This document shows positions 8,359 to 16,692 of a DNA stretch of 37,693 bases, in pieces. Source of the stretch: Methylobacteriaceae bacterium. Lineage in GTDB: Bacteria > Pseudomonadota > Alphaproteobacteria > Rhizobiales > Beijerinckiaceae. The position numbers were made by a program, and so were the translations under genes. Under the pieces are notes generated by a model, which worked only from the letters and a program-made list of their open reading frames with translations, was not told the DNA's origin and searched no databases. Position 1 is the first letter of the stretch, and every line of letters begins with the position of its first letter. The DNA lies in NCBI GenBank assembly GCA_019242655.1, contig JAFAVH010000352.1:1-37693 (forward strand), read 5' to 3'.

Positions 8359-9651
8359 ATGAGTGCGCCGCCCGCCATTCCCAATCTTCAGATCGAGCCA
8401 CAGCGCTTGTGGGATTCGCTGATGGAAACGGCGAAGATCGGCGCGACGTCCAAAGGCGGCATCAAGCGGCTGACCTTGTCGGATGAAGACAAGCGCGTCC
8501 GCGACTGGTTTCGCGATGCGTGCGAGGCGCTCGGCTGCACGATCGGCATCGACGAAGTCGGCAACATGTTTGCGACCCGCGCGGGGCGCCTCGATCTGCC
8601 GCCGATCTGCATCGGTTCGCATCTCGATACGCAACCGAGCGGCGGCAAATTCGACGGCGTGCTCGGCGTGCTCGCTGGCCTGGAAGTGCTGCGCACGTTG
8701 CACGCTGGCGATTATCAGACGAATGCGCCGATCATGCTGGTCAACTGGACCAACGAGGAGGGCTCGCGCTTCTCTCCTGCCATGCTGGCGTCCGGAGTCT
8801 TCGCCGGCGTGTTTACGTCCGAATACGCGTTCACGCGGGAGGACCGCGAAGGCCGTCGCTTCGGCGACGAACTCGACCGCATCGGCTATCGCGGCGGCGA
8901 GAAAGCCGGTGCGCGAGAGATCGGCGCGATGTTCGAGCTGCATATCGAACAGGGGCCAATCCTCGAAGCCGAAGGCAAGATGATCGGCGTCGTCACCGGG
9001 GTGCAGGGCATCCGCTGGTTCGAGGTGACGGTCACCGGCCAGGATGCGCATACCGGCGCAACGCCGATGCGCCTACGTAAGAACGCACTGCTCGGCGCGG
9101 CACGCATCGTCGAAGCGGTCGACGCGATCGCATTGGCGCATGCCCCGAACGCGGTCGGCACGGTCGGACTGCTCGAGAATCGGCCGAATTCGCGCAATGT
9201 GGTCCCGGGCGAGGTTTTCTTCTGCGTCGATTTCCGGCATCCCGACGATGCCGTTCTCGAGCGCATGGAGACGGACTTCCGCGCCGCCTTGCTACGTATT
9301 CTGGAGCCGCTGAAACTCGCGTTCGAAGAAAAACGCATCTGGAACTCGCCGGCGGTCAAATTCGCTCCGGAGCTAATCGAATGCGTCGAAGCCGGTGCGC
9401 GGAAATGCGGATATGCATCACGCAGAATGGTCTCAGGCGCGGGGCACGACGCAGCTTACATCGCACGCATTGCGCCGACGACGATGGTTTTCGTTCCCTG
9501 CGCGGGCGGACTGAGCCACAATGAATTGGAATCGACGAGTTTCGAGGAATGCGGCGCGGGCGCGCAGGTCCTGCTCGAAGCGGTCCTCGAATACGACAAA
9601 AGATTTGCGGACGAGCCTAATAGGGCGGCCGACGGCAGGCGCCGACATTAA
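8359..9651 (+). CDS. M20-family Zn hydrolase, N-carbamoyl-L-amino acid hydrolase / allantoate amidohydrolase type
   Basis: This 430-residue metallohydrolase would cleave an N-carbamoyl or ureido bond. Metal-site motifs are GSHLDTQPSGGKFDG (His88, Asp99), NEEGSRFSP (Glu133-Glu134), LHIEQGPILE in the middle, and GLSHNELE near the C-terminus supplying the last His. The central dimerisation domain contains the QDAHTGATPM loop. The ATG at 8359 follows CAGGA at normal spacing; an earlier in-frame ATG at 8260 overlaps the dehydrogenase gene. HyuC, AllC and beta-ureidopropionase are not separable by eye. Its position in a carbohydrate and carboxylate cluster hints that the pathway substrate carries a ureido or amide nitrogen. 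Confidence 0.85.
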   Translation: MSAPPAIPNLQIEPQRLWDSLMETAKIGATSKGGIKRLTLSDEDKRVRDWFRDACEALGCTIGIDEVGNMFATRAGRLDLPPICIGSHLDTQPSGGKFDGVLGVLAGLEVLRTLHAGDYQTNAPIMLVNWTNEEGSRFSPAMLASGVFAGVFTSEYAFTREDREGRRFGDELDRIGYRGGEKAGAREIGAMFELHIEQGPILEAEGKMIGVVTGVQGIRWFEVTVTGQDAHTGATPMRLRKNALLGAARIVEAVDAIALAHAPNAVGTVGLLENRPNSRNVVPGEVFFCVDFRHPDDAVLERMETDFRAALLRILEPLKLAFEEKRIWNSPAVKFAPELIECVEAGARKCGYASRRMVSGAGHDAAYIARIAPTTMVFVPCAGGLSHNELESTSFEECGAGAQVLLEAVLEYDKRFADEPNRAADGRRRH

Positions 9652-9674
9652 CACGAAGCAACATGAAGGGCGAA

Positions 9675-10571
9675 ATGAAGGTTGCTGTGATGGGGGCGGG
9701 CGCCGTCGGCTGCTATTACGGCGCCATGCTGGCGCGGGCCGGCCATGAGGTCTGCCTGATCGGGCGGCCCCAGCATGTCGAGGCGATAAACGCGCGCGGC
9801 CTGATCCTCGAGACCGCCCGCTTTACCGAGACGCTGCGGGTCGGCGCGAGCACGGGAGCATCCGGCGTGTCGGGCGCAGATCTCATCCTGTTCTGCGTCA
9901 AATCAAACGACACGCTCGCTGCCGGCGAGGATATGACGCCGCACTTGAAGCGGGACGCGAGCATTCTCAGCCTGCAAAACGGCGTCGACAATGCCGAGCG
10001 TTTGCAAGCATTGCTGAAAATGCCCGTCATGCCGGTTGCCGTCTATGTTGCCACTGACATGCCGGCGCCGGGACATGTGCGTCACCATGGGCGCGGCGAG
10101 CTCGTCATCGGCCCGAACGCCGCAAGCGCACGGATCGCCGCCTGCTTTGCCGATGCTGGCATCCCCGCAGAGGTGTCGGAGAAAGTCACAGGCGCACTGT
10201 GGGCCAAGCTGATCGTCAATTGCTCCTACAACGCGCTCTCCGCAATCGCACAGCTGCCCTACGGACGGCTGGTAAAAGTGGAAGGTGTCGTCGAGATCAT
10301 GAACGACGTTATCGCTGAATGCGTCGAAGTCGCAGCTCGCCTCGGCGTTCTACTGCCGGCAGATACGATCGAAACGGTGCTCGGGATCGCCGGTTCCATG
10401 CCGAACCAATATTCGTCAACGGCGCAGGATCTCGCCCGCGGCAAGCGGACCGAGATCGATCATCTCAACGGATACGTCGTACGAAAGGCACGCGAGATCG
10501 GGATCGCGGCGCCGGCGAACCGGGCGCTTCTCGTTGCGATCAAGCTCCTCGAGAGCAGAACGCCAAATTAG
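9675..10571 (+). CDS. Ketopantoate reductase-like 2-dehydropantoate 2-reductase (ApbA/PanE family)
   Basis: This 298-residue NADPH-dependent 2-keto-acid reductase has the nucleotide-binding start MKVAVMGAGAVGCYYGAML, then FCVKSNDT, LQNGVDN and, in the helical C-terminal domain, AKLIVNCSYNALSAI, which carries the catalytic Lys and substrate Asn of PanE. I chose the ATG at 9675 because AAGGG lies just before it and the Rossmann motif then starts the protein; ATG 9663 is possible and adds MKGE. As the last gene of the plus-strand run, it is more likely a pathway dehydrogenase on a branched or hydroxylated keto acid than a biosynthetic PanE, but this is inference. Confidence 0.82.
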   Translation: MKVAVMGAGAVGCYYGAMLARAGHEVCLIGRPQHVEAINARGLILETARFTETLRVGASTGASGVSGADLILFCVKSNDTLAAGEDMTPHLKRDASILSLQNGVDNAERLQALLKMPVMPVAVYVATDMPAPGHVRHHGRGELVIGPNAASARIAACFADAGIPAEVSEKVTGALWAKLIVNCSYNALSAIAQLPYGRLVKVEGVVEIMNDVIAECVEVAARLGVLLPADTIETVLGIAGSMPNQYSSTAQDLARGKRTEIDHLNGYVVRKAREIGIAAPANRALLVAIKLLESRTPN

Positions 10572-10598
10572 CCGGCTTTCGCTTTGCCTGGCGCGAGA

Positions 10599-11342
10599 TC
10601 ACGAACAAGAATGGTCCAACAAAAACTCGCCGTGGCCTTTGCCCATGGCGCCGGGCGTATATTGATCGGCGAGAACGTAGAAGCCAGTGCCAAGTCTCGG
10701 CACCACGACCAAAGTCATGTCCTCCATTTGCCCGGGCGAGACTTGCAGAAGAGTCGCTGCGGCCTTGAAAAGATTAGTCTGGCTGAGGTCGGCCGAATCG
10801 AGCAGCATGGCCCAGTAATACCGTCCGCGAAGCGCAAATTGCAGGCGAGACCATTTGTCAGGCCGGATCGTTGAATCATGCATGCGCAGCTGCTGCGCAT
10901 AACGGCGCTGCAAGCAGTCGACGTGGATGTGCAGTTGATCCTGGCTCCGGCCGGGGCGCGAATTGACGGCTAGGCCAATGTCTGCATCCTTGAGCGGGCG
11001 CTCCGCCGCATCGATCACATATTTTCGCGCACCCCATGCATCCTGGAAATAATTTGGTGGGTCCGGAGACTGAAGCTCAGGATCTTCGATCCCCGTGATC
11101 CTTGCTGTCGGGGAGACGACGACATGTGTTTTGGCAAGCGGTGCGCGTATGGTCGCAAAGCCGCGTGTACGACCCCGATCGGTATTTACGTTGAGACAAG
11201 GAAAGGACCCGCCGGTCAGCTCGTGATTTGTGACGCAGACCTGAACCACGTTCCACAATAGGCCCCGTTCAGCCGCAAGCACCGTTCCCATCGCTGCGAG
11301 GAGCACAATGGCGGAAATCAAAACTGAATTTCTGAGCCTCAT
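10599..11342 (-). CDS. cdh: CDP-diacylglycerol diphosphatase (Cdh family, HIT-like)
   Basis: This 247-residue protein should hydrolyse CDP-diacylglycerol to CMP and phosphatidate at the inner membrane or in the periplasm. The N-terminus is a signal peptide or anchor (MRLRNSVLISAIVLLAAMG, with a possible cleavage after VLAA near residue 24). The core signature is SRPGRSQDQLHIHVDCLQ (residues 128-145), where His138 and His140 resemble the HIT-type H-x-H triad of this family. Length agrees with E. coli Cdh (about 250). It converges on the preceding gene with 27 bases between stops and looks like a single-gene unit. Confidence 0.88.
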   Translation of the reverse strand: MRLRNSVLISAIVLLAAMGTVLAAERGLLWNVVQVCVTNHELTGGSFPCLNVNTDRGRTRGFATIRAPLAKTHVVVSPTARITGIEDPELQSPDPPNYFQDAWGARKYVIDAAERPLKDADIGLAVNSRPGRSQDQLHIHVDCLQRRYAQQLRMHDSTIRPDKWSRLQFALRGRYYWAMLLDSADLSQTNLFKAAATLLQVSPGQMEDMTLVVVPRLGTGFYVLADQYTPGAMGKGHGEFLLDHSCS

Positions 11343-11536
11343 TGGACCCTAGGCGCCGGCGGCATCTGCGCCCGCGCCGGCAGAAAGCTCCGGATAGTGA
11401 GCAGAGCCGCTTCCGGAGGGGGCATTGATGCACCAGAAGAGTTGAAGCCAAATCAAGGCCAGGAGCGCCGTGCGGAGCTCAAGGCGCGTGAGAGTTGCCC
11501 TTGCGCGCATCGCTGTGCAAGCTGAGCTATGGGCGG

Positions 11537-12808
11537 ATGCACCGCAGAGTTACCGCGGCTTCGACGGCGATCTCGACTTCGGGCGCGAAATTGGCCCGAG
11601 ATAACGCGCGCGATCATTTGACCACCGAAAGCCCCCCTGCCGAAATCGTGCCCACGCGTACGACATTTCTGCTGCTGCCGCTGGCCTTCGTCAATTTCGC
11701 TGTCGGCGCGGGCGCCTTCCTCGTCATCGGAATGCTGTCGCCGCTCGCGCAATCGTTGTCGATGAGCAAGGTGCAGGCCGCATGGGTGATGAGCGCTTAT
11801 GCGCTCGGCTATGCCCTTACCTCGCCGGTGCTCATTGCGCTGACCGGCGCACTACAACGGCGGACCGTCATTCTCGGCGGCATTGTAATTTTTGTCGCGG
11901 CGAGCCTGTTGTCGGCAATCGCACCGACACCGGGTTGGCTTTACGCGGCGCGGATTCTGGCGGCAATCGGCGCCGGCATGATTACGCCGGTGGCGGCCGC
12001 AATCGCGGTCGCAACAAGCACGGAGGCGACACGCGGTCAGGCGCTGTCCTTCGTATTCGCGGGCATGACGATCGCGCAGGTGGTCGGTGTGCCGGGCGGC
12101 GCTTTCATCGGCTACACTTTCGGGCCGTCCGCGGCATTCGTCACCGCCGCGATCTTGTGTGCGCTTGTCTTCGTCTGGATTGCTGCCGCTGTCCCGCGGC
12201 GGGTGCAGTTTCAGCCGCAATCCCTCACGACGCTTGCCGGCACCATTCTCAGTCCGCGCCATCTCGTCGCTGTCCTATTGACGGTGACGATCGCGACGGC
12301 CGGTTATCTCGGCGCTACCTTCATGGGGCCGCTCGCCGAAGTCCGGCTCGGCATGGGGCGCGACGGCGTTGCGCTGATGCTCGCGGCCGGCGGCGCCGGC
12401 GCATTCGTCGGCAACATTATCGCCGGACGGCTGACGGACCGGCTCGGCGCAAGCCGTGCGCTCCTCTTGTTCCTGATCGGGCAGGCTGTGCTCCTGCCGG
12501 CTTTCACGATGATTCCCTACGGACTTGCACTCGGCCTTGCCTTGAGCTTCTGCTGGAATTTTGCCGGTTGGGGATTCACCGTTCCGCAACAGATGCGGCT
12601 CATGGAGCTCGACAAGGAGACGCAAGGCGTGATGCTTGCGCTCAACGCCGCGGGCATTTATCTCGGCACCGGCCTTGGCTCGGCGATCGCCGGCGTCGTG
12701 TACGAACGTTGGGGCATCGAGTCGACTGGTGTCGTTGGCGGCGCTATCACCGTTCTGGCGATCTTGCATTTGCTCTTTTCGGATTGGCTGGCCAATCGTC
12801 GGACCTAG
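11537..12808 (+). CDS. MFS transporter (DHA1-type drug or metabolite efflux)
   Basis: This protein of about 423 residues has twelve predicted membrane helices and belongs to the DHA1 group (AraJ/YdhP-like sugar efflux or drug exporters). Visible landmarks are the first helix LLPLAFVNFAVGAGAFLVIGML, the loop between helices 2 and 3 (TGALQRRTVILGG), motif-C-like GMTIAQVVGVPGGAFIGYTFG in helix 5, and AGRLTDRLGASRALL between helices 8 and 9. The start is uncertain: ATG 11537 gives a hydrophilic lead of about 40 residues, while a TTG at 11618 would give a more usual short N-terminus but lacks a good ribosome binding site. Substrate unknown. Confidence 0.82.
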   Translation: MHRRVTAASTAISTSGAKLARDNARDHLTTESPPAEIVPTRTTFLLLPLAFVNFAVGAGAFLVIGMLSPLAQSLSMSKVQAAWVMSAYALGYALTSPVLIALTGALQRRTVILGGIVIFVAASLLSAIAPTPGWLYAARILAAIGAGMITPVAAAIAVATSTEATRGQALSFVFAGMTIAQVVGVPGGAFIGYTFGPSAAFVTAAILCALVFVWIAAAVPRRVQFQPQSLTTLAGTILSPRHLVAVLLTVTIATAGYLGATFMGPLAEVRLGMGRDGVALMLAAGGAGAFVGNIIAGRLTDRLGASRALLLFLIGQAVLLPAFTMIPYGLALGLALSFCWNFAGWGFTVPQQMRLMELDKETQGVMLALNAAGIYLGTGLGSAIAGVVYERWGIESTGVVGGAITVLAILHLLFSDWLANRRT

Positions 12809-12981
12809 CGCGCAGGTGCCGATTGTTCCGTCAAACCGCGGGCATATGATGAGGGCGGTCCGTTACGCCCGGCTGCAACTCAGTTAGGCGCGCGAGGCAT
12901 ACCGGCCATCGATCTCATCGTATAAGGTAAAGATCAGTTCGCCACCCCCGATTGCGTCCGCAACAATTCTGGAGATTGCCA

Positions 12982-13857
12982 ATGGCCGACTCGTCCGAAT
13001 ACACGCCGCCGAAAGTCTGGACCTGGAATAAAGCGAACGGCGGCCGGTTCGCAAACATCAATCGGCCGATCGCCGGTGCCACACACGACAAGGCACTTCC
13101 GATCGGGAAGCACCCGCTGCAGCTCTACTCGCTGGCGACGCCGAATGGCCAGAAGGTCACGATCATGCTCGAGGAATTGCTCGCGGCCGGGCACAAAGGT
13201 GCGGAGTATGACGCGTGGCTCATTCGGATCGGCGATGGCGATCAATTCGGCAGCGGTTTTGTCGAGGTCAATCCAAATTCCAAGATACCGGCGCTCATGG
13301 ACCGCAGCGGGCCGAAACCGATCCGGGTGTTCGAGTCCGGCGCCATTCTCGTTTATCTCGCCGAGAAGTTCGGCGCCTTCCTGCCGAAGGAAGCGGGCGC
13401 GCGGGCCGAATGTCTGTCGTGGCTGTTCTGGCAGATGGGGAGCGGCCCATATCTCGGCGGCGGCTTCGGGCATTTCTACGCCTATGCGCCGATCAAGATC
13501 GAATATGCGATCGATCGTTTTGCGATGGAGGTGAAGCGTCAGCTCGACGTGCTCGAACGGCGTCTTGCTGAAAACGTCTATGTCGCCGGCGCCGAATATA
13601 CGATCGCCGATATGGCGATCTGGCCGTGGTACGGCGGTCTTGCCAAAGGCGTCCTCTACGAAGCGGGCGAGTTCCTGCAGGTGCAAGACTACAAGAATGT
13701 GCAGCGCTGGGCCAAGGCAGTCGGCGAGCGTCCCGCGGTGAAGCGCGGCCGCATGGTTAATCGGATCAATGGCGATCCCTCAAGCCAGTTGCACGAGCGT
13801 CACGATGCGGGCGATTTCGAAACGAAAACGCAGGATAAACTTGCACCCGCGAATTAA
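12982..13857 (+). CDS. yghU: Glutathione-dependent disulfide-bond oxidoreductase (YghU-type glutathione transferase)
   Basis: This 291-residue protein is closely similar to E. coli YghU. The long N-terminal extension YTPPKVWTWNKANGG and NRPIAGATHDKALP is specific to this group. The thioredoxin-like domain begins QLYSLATPNGQKVTIMLEE and contains the glutathione-contacting NPNSKIPAL and FESGAILVYLAEKFG motifs. The helical domain includes VAGAEYTIADMAIWPW. Family members bind two glutathiones per subunit and reduce disulfides and organic hydroperoxides. The ATG at 12982 has TGGAG at good spacing, and the protein then begins like its relatives. It appears to be monocistronic. Confidence 0.92.
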   Translation: MADSSEYTPPKVWTWNKANGGRFANINRPIAGATHDKALPIGKHPLQLYSLATPNGQKVTIMLEELLAAGHKGAEYDAWLIRIGDGDQFGSGFVEVNPNSKIPALMDRSGPKPIRVFESGAILVYLAEKFGAFLPKEAGARAECLSWLFWQMGSGPYLGGGFGHFYAYAPIKIEYAIDRFAMEVKRQLDVLERRLAENVYVAGAEYTIADMAIWPWYGGLAKGVLYEAGEFLQVQDYKNVQRWAKAVGERPAVKRGRMVNRINGDPSSQLHERHDAGDFETKTQDKLAPAN

Positions 13858-13973
13858 CGCGGAACCTCCGACGAAACACTTGCTCGCCTGGCATGTGACG
13901 CGCGCATCGCGGCTGCGGTAAAAGCATTCTTCCGGACAATATCTCAAGCGAGCTGCTTCGCTGAGCCGGGCAG

Positions 13974-13998
13974 TGCTTTGCCGGTTTCGGGCAAAGCA
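13974..13998. other. Nine-base-pair stem-loop in the gap before the lipase gene
   Basis: TGCTTTGCC at 13974-13982 is the exact reverse complement of 13990-13998, with a seven-base loop. No T-run follows, so it is not a standard intrinsic terminator. It sits between the glutathione transferase stop and the lipase start and could be an mRNA 3'-end structure. Confidence 0.4.
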
Positions 13999-14081
13999 TC
14001 GTCGGCATTGACGCGCGCAGCATATCGGCTCACCTTTCGCGCATTCGGCGATGCGACGCCAAGATGCAGGAGGGGCTACGC

Positions 14082-15011
14082 ATGTCCATCCTCACGAAAC
14101 TTCCGGCAGAGACCTACGATCGGGAGGCCTTTGCGGGGTTCGTCCCGCAGCGCGATTTTTTGCTGCCAAATGCGAAAGCGCTGATGTGGCTGTCGCAGCT
14201 CGCCTTTGAGACGGATGAAGTTGAAAAGGTTGCGACGCTACTCGACCGGTTTGGCCTTTCACTCGTGCAAAATGGTGTTGTATCGACACAAGCAAACTCG
14301 CCGCTGCCGATCGCCAGGACGGAAGCGGTCGTTGCTGAAGGCCGCGACGCCGCGTTTCTCGCTTTTGCCGGTACAGATCCGTTGGTCGCGGCGAATTGGG
14401 CGACGGATTTCGATATCCGTCCCAACGCCGACACAACGGAAGGCTTTACGCTTGCTCTTGGACCGGCGATCCCGAAGATCGTACAATTGCTTCGGCCAGG
14501 CGTGCCTGTCTTTGTGACCGGTCACAGTCTCGGCGGCGCATTGGCGGCGGTAGCCGCGCTCCAGCTTGCCAAAGCGGGTGTCACTATCGCCGCCGTTTAC
14601 ACGTTTGGCATGCAGCGTCCCGGCGACGAGCAATTCAAATCCGATTACGATGCTCTACTCGGAATGACCACGTATCGCCTTGTTCACGGGGACGATGTCG
14701 TGCCGAGCGTGCCTCCCTCCTCTTTCCACTTTCGCCATGTGGGGCGCCTGTTGCACACGAACCGTGGCGTTCATTTCGACAAGACGAACTTGCGCGCAGA
14801 TACAAGTTCCGACGCGCCGCCCTTCGGCGGTGTCGCCGCGAATTTTTTCAAGGACTTTGCCGCCCCTTTCAGCGGCGGTGTCGCCGAACTACTGAACGAT
14901 CCCGGGCCGCTATTGCCGGGACGTCCGGAAAAGGTCAAAATAATAATCCGCTTGCTTCCGCAATTCATCAGAGATCATCTTCAAGATAGCTACATTGCCG
15001 CGCTCGCCTGA
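14082..15011 (+). CDS. Class 3 lipase-like alpha/beta hydrolase
   Basis: This 309-residue protein carries the Lipase_3 signature VTGHSLGGALAAVAALQLA, with nucleophile Ser149 in GHSLGG. Upstream, FLAFAGTDP (95-100) corresponds to the oxyanion-hole strand (usually FRGT), and VHGDDVVPSVPP (about 201-212) supplies the likely catalytic Asp205. The catalytic His may be H225 or H231, downstream in the RLLHTNRGVHF segment. No signal peptide is evident, so it may act in the cytoplasm or leave by another route. The ATG at 14082 has a near-perfect AGGAGG eight bases upstream; the earlier ATG at 14064 lies ahead of that ribosome binding site. The substrate is unknown. Confidence 0.8.
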   Translation: MSILTKLPAETYDREAFAGFVPQRDFLLPNAKALMWLSQLAFETDEVEKVATLLDRFGLSLVQNGVVSTQANSPLPIARTEAVVAEGRDAAFLAFAGTDPLVAANWATDFDIRPNADTTEGFTLALGPAIPKIVQLLRPGVPVFVTGHSLGGALAAVAALQLAKAGVTIAAVYTFGMQRPGDEQFKSDYDALLGMTTYRLVHGDDVVPSVPPSSFHFRHVGRLLHTNRGVHFDKTNLRADTSSDAPPFGGVAANFFKDFAAPFSGGVAELLNDPGPLLPGRPEKVKIIIRLLPQFIRDHLQDSYIAALA

Positions 15012-15110
15012 CTTCACCCGCTCGCAGCCCGGGTGCAGAATGTGATTTGATCGATCGTTGTTTGGCGCGACGCAAAACGCCTCGGCCACGCGGCAACGAC
15101 AGGAGCGGAA

Positions 15111-16157
15111 ATGTCAAACGTGATCAACGACGATCGCCGGCATTTTCTCGGCCGGGCGGCCCTTGCCTTCGCGGCAACGCAACTCACAATGGCCACCGCC
15201 AAGGCGCAAACAGTCAATCAAAATCCCTCGAACGCCGGCGCATTCAAAGTGGGGGCGAATACGTCGTTCGCGTCGCTGAAGCAGATCGATGCCGGGCTTC
15301 TCAACGTCGGCTATGCGGACGCGGGCCCGGCAGATGGTCAGCCTATCATTTTGCTACATGGTTGGCCGTACGATATCTACAGCTTTGTCGATGTCGCGCC
15401 TCTGCTTACCGCGAGGGGGTACCGCGTCATCGTCCCGTTCCTGCGCGGGTATGGCTCGACGCATTTTCTTTCGGATACAACGATCCGCAATGGCCAGCCT
15501 GCGGCCATCGCTCTCGACATCGTCGCATTTATGGACGCGCTCAAAATCGAGAGGGCGACGCTTGCGGGGTTTGACTGGGGCGCGCGGACTGCAAACATTA
15601 TCGCGGCGCTTTGGCCGGAGCGCTGCAAGGCAATGGTATCAGTAAGCGGCTATCTCATCGGCAATCAGGAAACGGGCAAGATGCCGCTGCCACCTAAGGC
15701 GGAACTGCAATGGTGGTATCAATTCGCCACCGATCGCGGCCGGGTTGGTTACGAACGATATCGGCGCGAGTTCTCCAAGCTGATTTGGCGACTTGCCTCG
15801 CCGAAATGGAATTTCGACGACGCTACGTTTGAGCGCAGCGCGAAAGCATTCGACAATGCCGATCATGTTGCGATTGTCATTCACAACTATCGCTGGCGGC
15901 TTGCACTGGCTGATGGCGAATCGCGATATGACGATGTGGAAAAACGGCTTGCCCAAAGCCCGACCATCAGCGTGCCGACCATCACCATGGAAGGCGATGC
16001 CAATGGCGCTCCGCATCCCGAACCGGCCGCCTACGCCAAGATGTTCTCCGGCAAATATTCGCATCGGAATGTCATTGGCGGCATTGGCCACAATCTTCCG
16101 CAGGAGGCTCCGCAAGCGTTTGCCGAAGCGGTTCACGACGTCATGACCGCAAGCTAA
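15111..16157 (+). CDS. Tat-exported alpha/beta hydrolase (epoxide hydrolase / haloalkane dehalogenase-like)
   Basis: This 348-residue hydrolase has an N-terminal Tat-type signal (RRHFLG at residues 9-14, a hydrophobic run, likely cleavage after TAKA near residue 32). The mature domain has HGWP at 83-86 (oxyanion region) and GFDWGA at 153-158. In that nucleophile elbow, Asp155 rather than Ser is the nucleophile, as in epoxide hydrolases and dehalogenases. The catalytic His is in GGIGHNLPQE near the C-terminus. The ATG follows CAGGAGCG. It lies 100 bases after the lipase and 23 before a small secreted protein, so the latter is probably co-transcribed. The substrate is not determinable. Confidence 0.85.
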   Translation: MSNVINDDRRHFLGRAALAFAATQLTMATAKAQTVNQNPSNAGAFKVGANTSFASLKQIDAGLLNVGYADAGPADGQPIILLHGWPYDIYSFVDVAPLLTARGYRVIVPFLRGYGSTHFLSDTTIRNGQPAAIALDIVAFMDALKIERATLAGFDWGARTANIIAALWPERCKAMVSVSGYLIGNQETGKMPLPPKAELQWWYQFATDRGRVGYERYRREFSKLIWRLASPKWNFDDATFERSAKAFDNADHVAIVIHNYRWRLALADGESRYDDVEKRLAQSPTISVPTITMEGDANGAPHPEPAAYAKMFSGKYSHRNVIGGIGHNLPQEAPQAFAEAVHDVMTAS

Positions 16158-16180
16158 TCGAAGACGACAGGAGACCTGTC

Positions 16181-16483
16181 ATGAGGATGCGACGTGTTCT
16201 CACGACGTTCAGTGCTCGCCGGAAGAAAAAAGCCGCAATCGTCTGTCTTGGCGTTGCATTGCTTGAGATTGCATTTGCAGGATCAGTTGAGAGCCGTGCG
16301 TCACGCCTTAGCACTCGCGCCACTAACGGCGGCTACCCCTCACAAATCTACACCGGCCAGCCGATTGTTCACGATGGCCAGCCTTACGGATTGCGCAGCG
16401 GGGGTGAAGGGCCGCTGAATGCAAGCGGAAGCTACGGCGCTATGCTCGAGGGGCGAAATCCCGTCGGCAGCACTGGCTTCTAA
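16181..16483 (+). CDS. Small secreted or membrane-anchored protein of unknown function
   Basis: This 100-residue protein has a strongly basic N-terminus (RRKKKAA near residue 15), a hydrophobic segment near residues 18-33 that could be a signal peptide or anchor, and a Gly/Ser/Tyr-rich, low-complexity tail. An AGGAG ribosome binding site lies immediately upstream of the ATG, and the gene follows the alpha/beta hydrolase by 23 bases, so co-expression is likely. I recognise no family. Glycine-rich short exported proteins of this kind are common in Rhizobiales. Confidence 0.6.
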   Translation: MRMRRVLTTFSARRKKKAAIVCLGVALLEIAFAGSVESRASRLSTRATNGGYPSQIYTGQPIVHDGQPYGLRSGGEGPLNASGSYGAMLEGRNPVGSTGF

Positions 16484-16692
16484 GTTATGGCAAGCCGCGC
16501 ACGTGTTTCCCGGCGCGTCTTTCTCGCTCTCCGCCCCAGGCTCGCAGATTTTCTTTGCCGGTCCAGCGGAACGCGCCGCGGATCAATGCCGGCCGCTTCC
16601 GTCCTGCAATAGCCGACAGCCTTAACGATAGCCTCTCATCGCCAAAAACTCCGGTTGTGGAACGGTGAAATATCTGGCAACGGAAGCGCTCG

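Noticed and set aside
13861-13880. GGAAC after the glutathione transferase gene as an EcfG promoter for the lipase
   Set aside because: No TT lies at the required 18-19 base distance, and the lipase start is over 200 bases away.
13766-14023. 85-codon minus-strand frame in the gap before the lipase
   Set aside because: It overlaps the glutathione transferase 3' end, has no ribosome site and low-complexity Arg/Pro composition.
16419-16625. 68-codon plus-strand frame before the kinase gene
   Set aside because: It overlaps the small secreted-protein gene in another frame and has no ribosome binding site.
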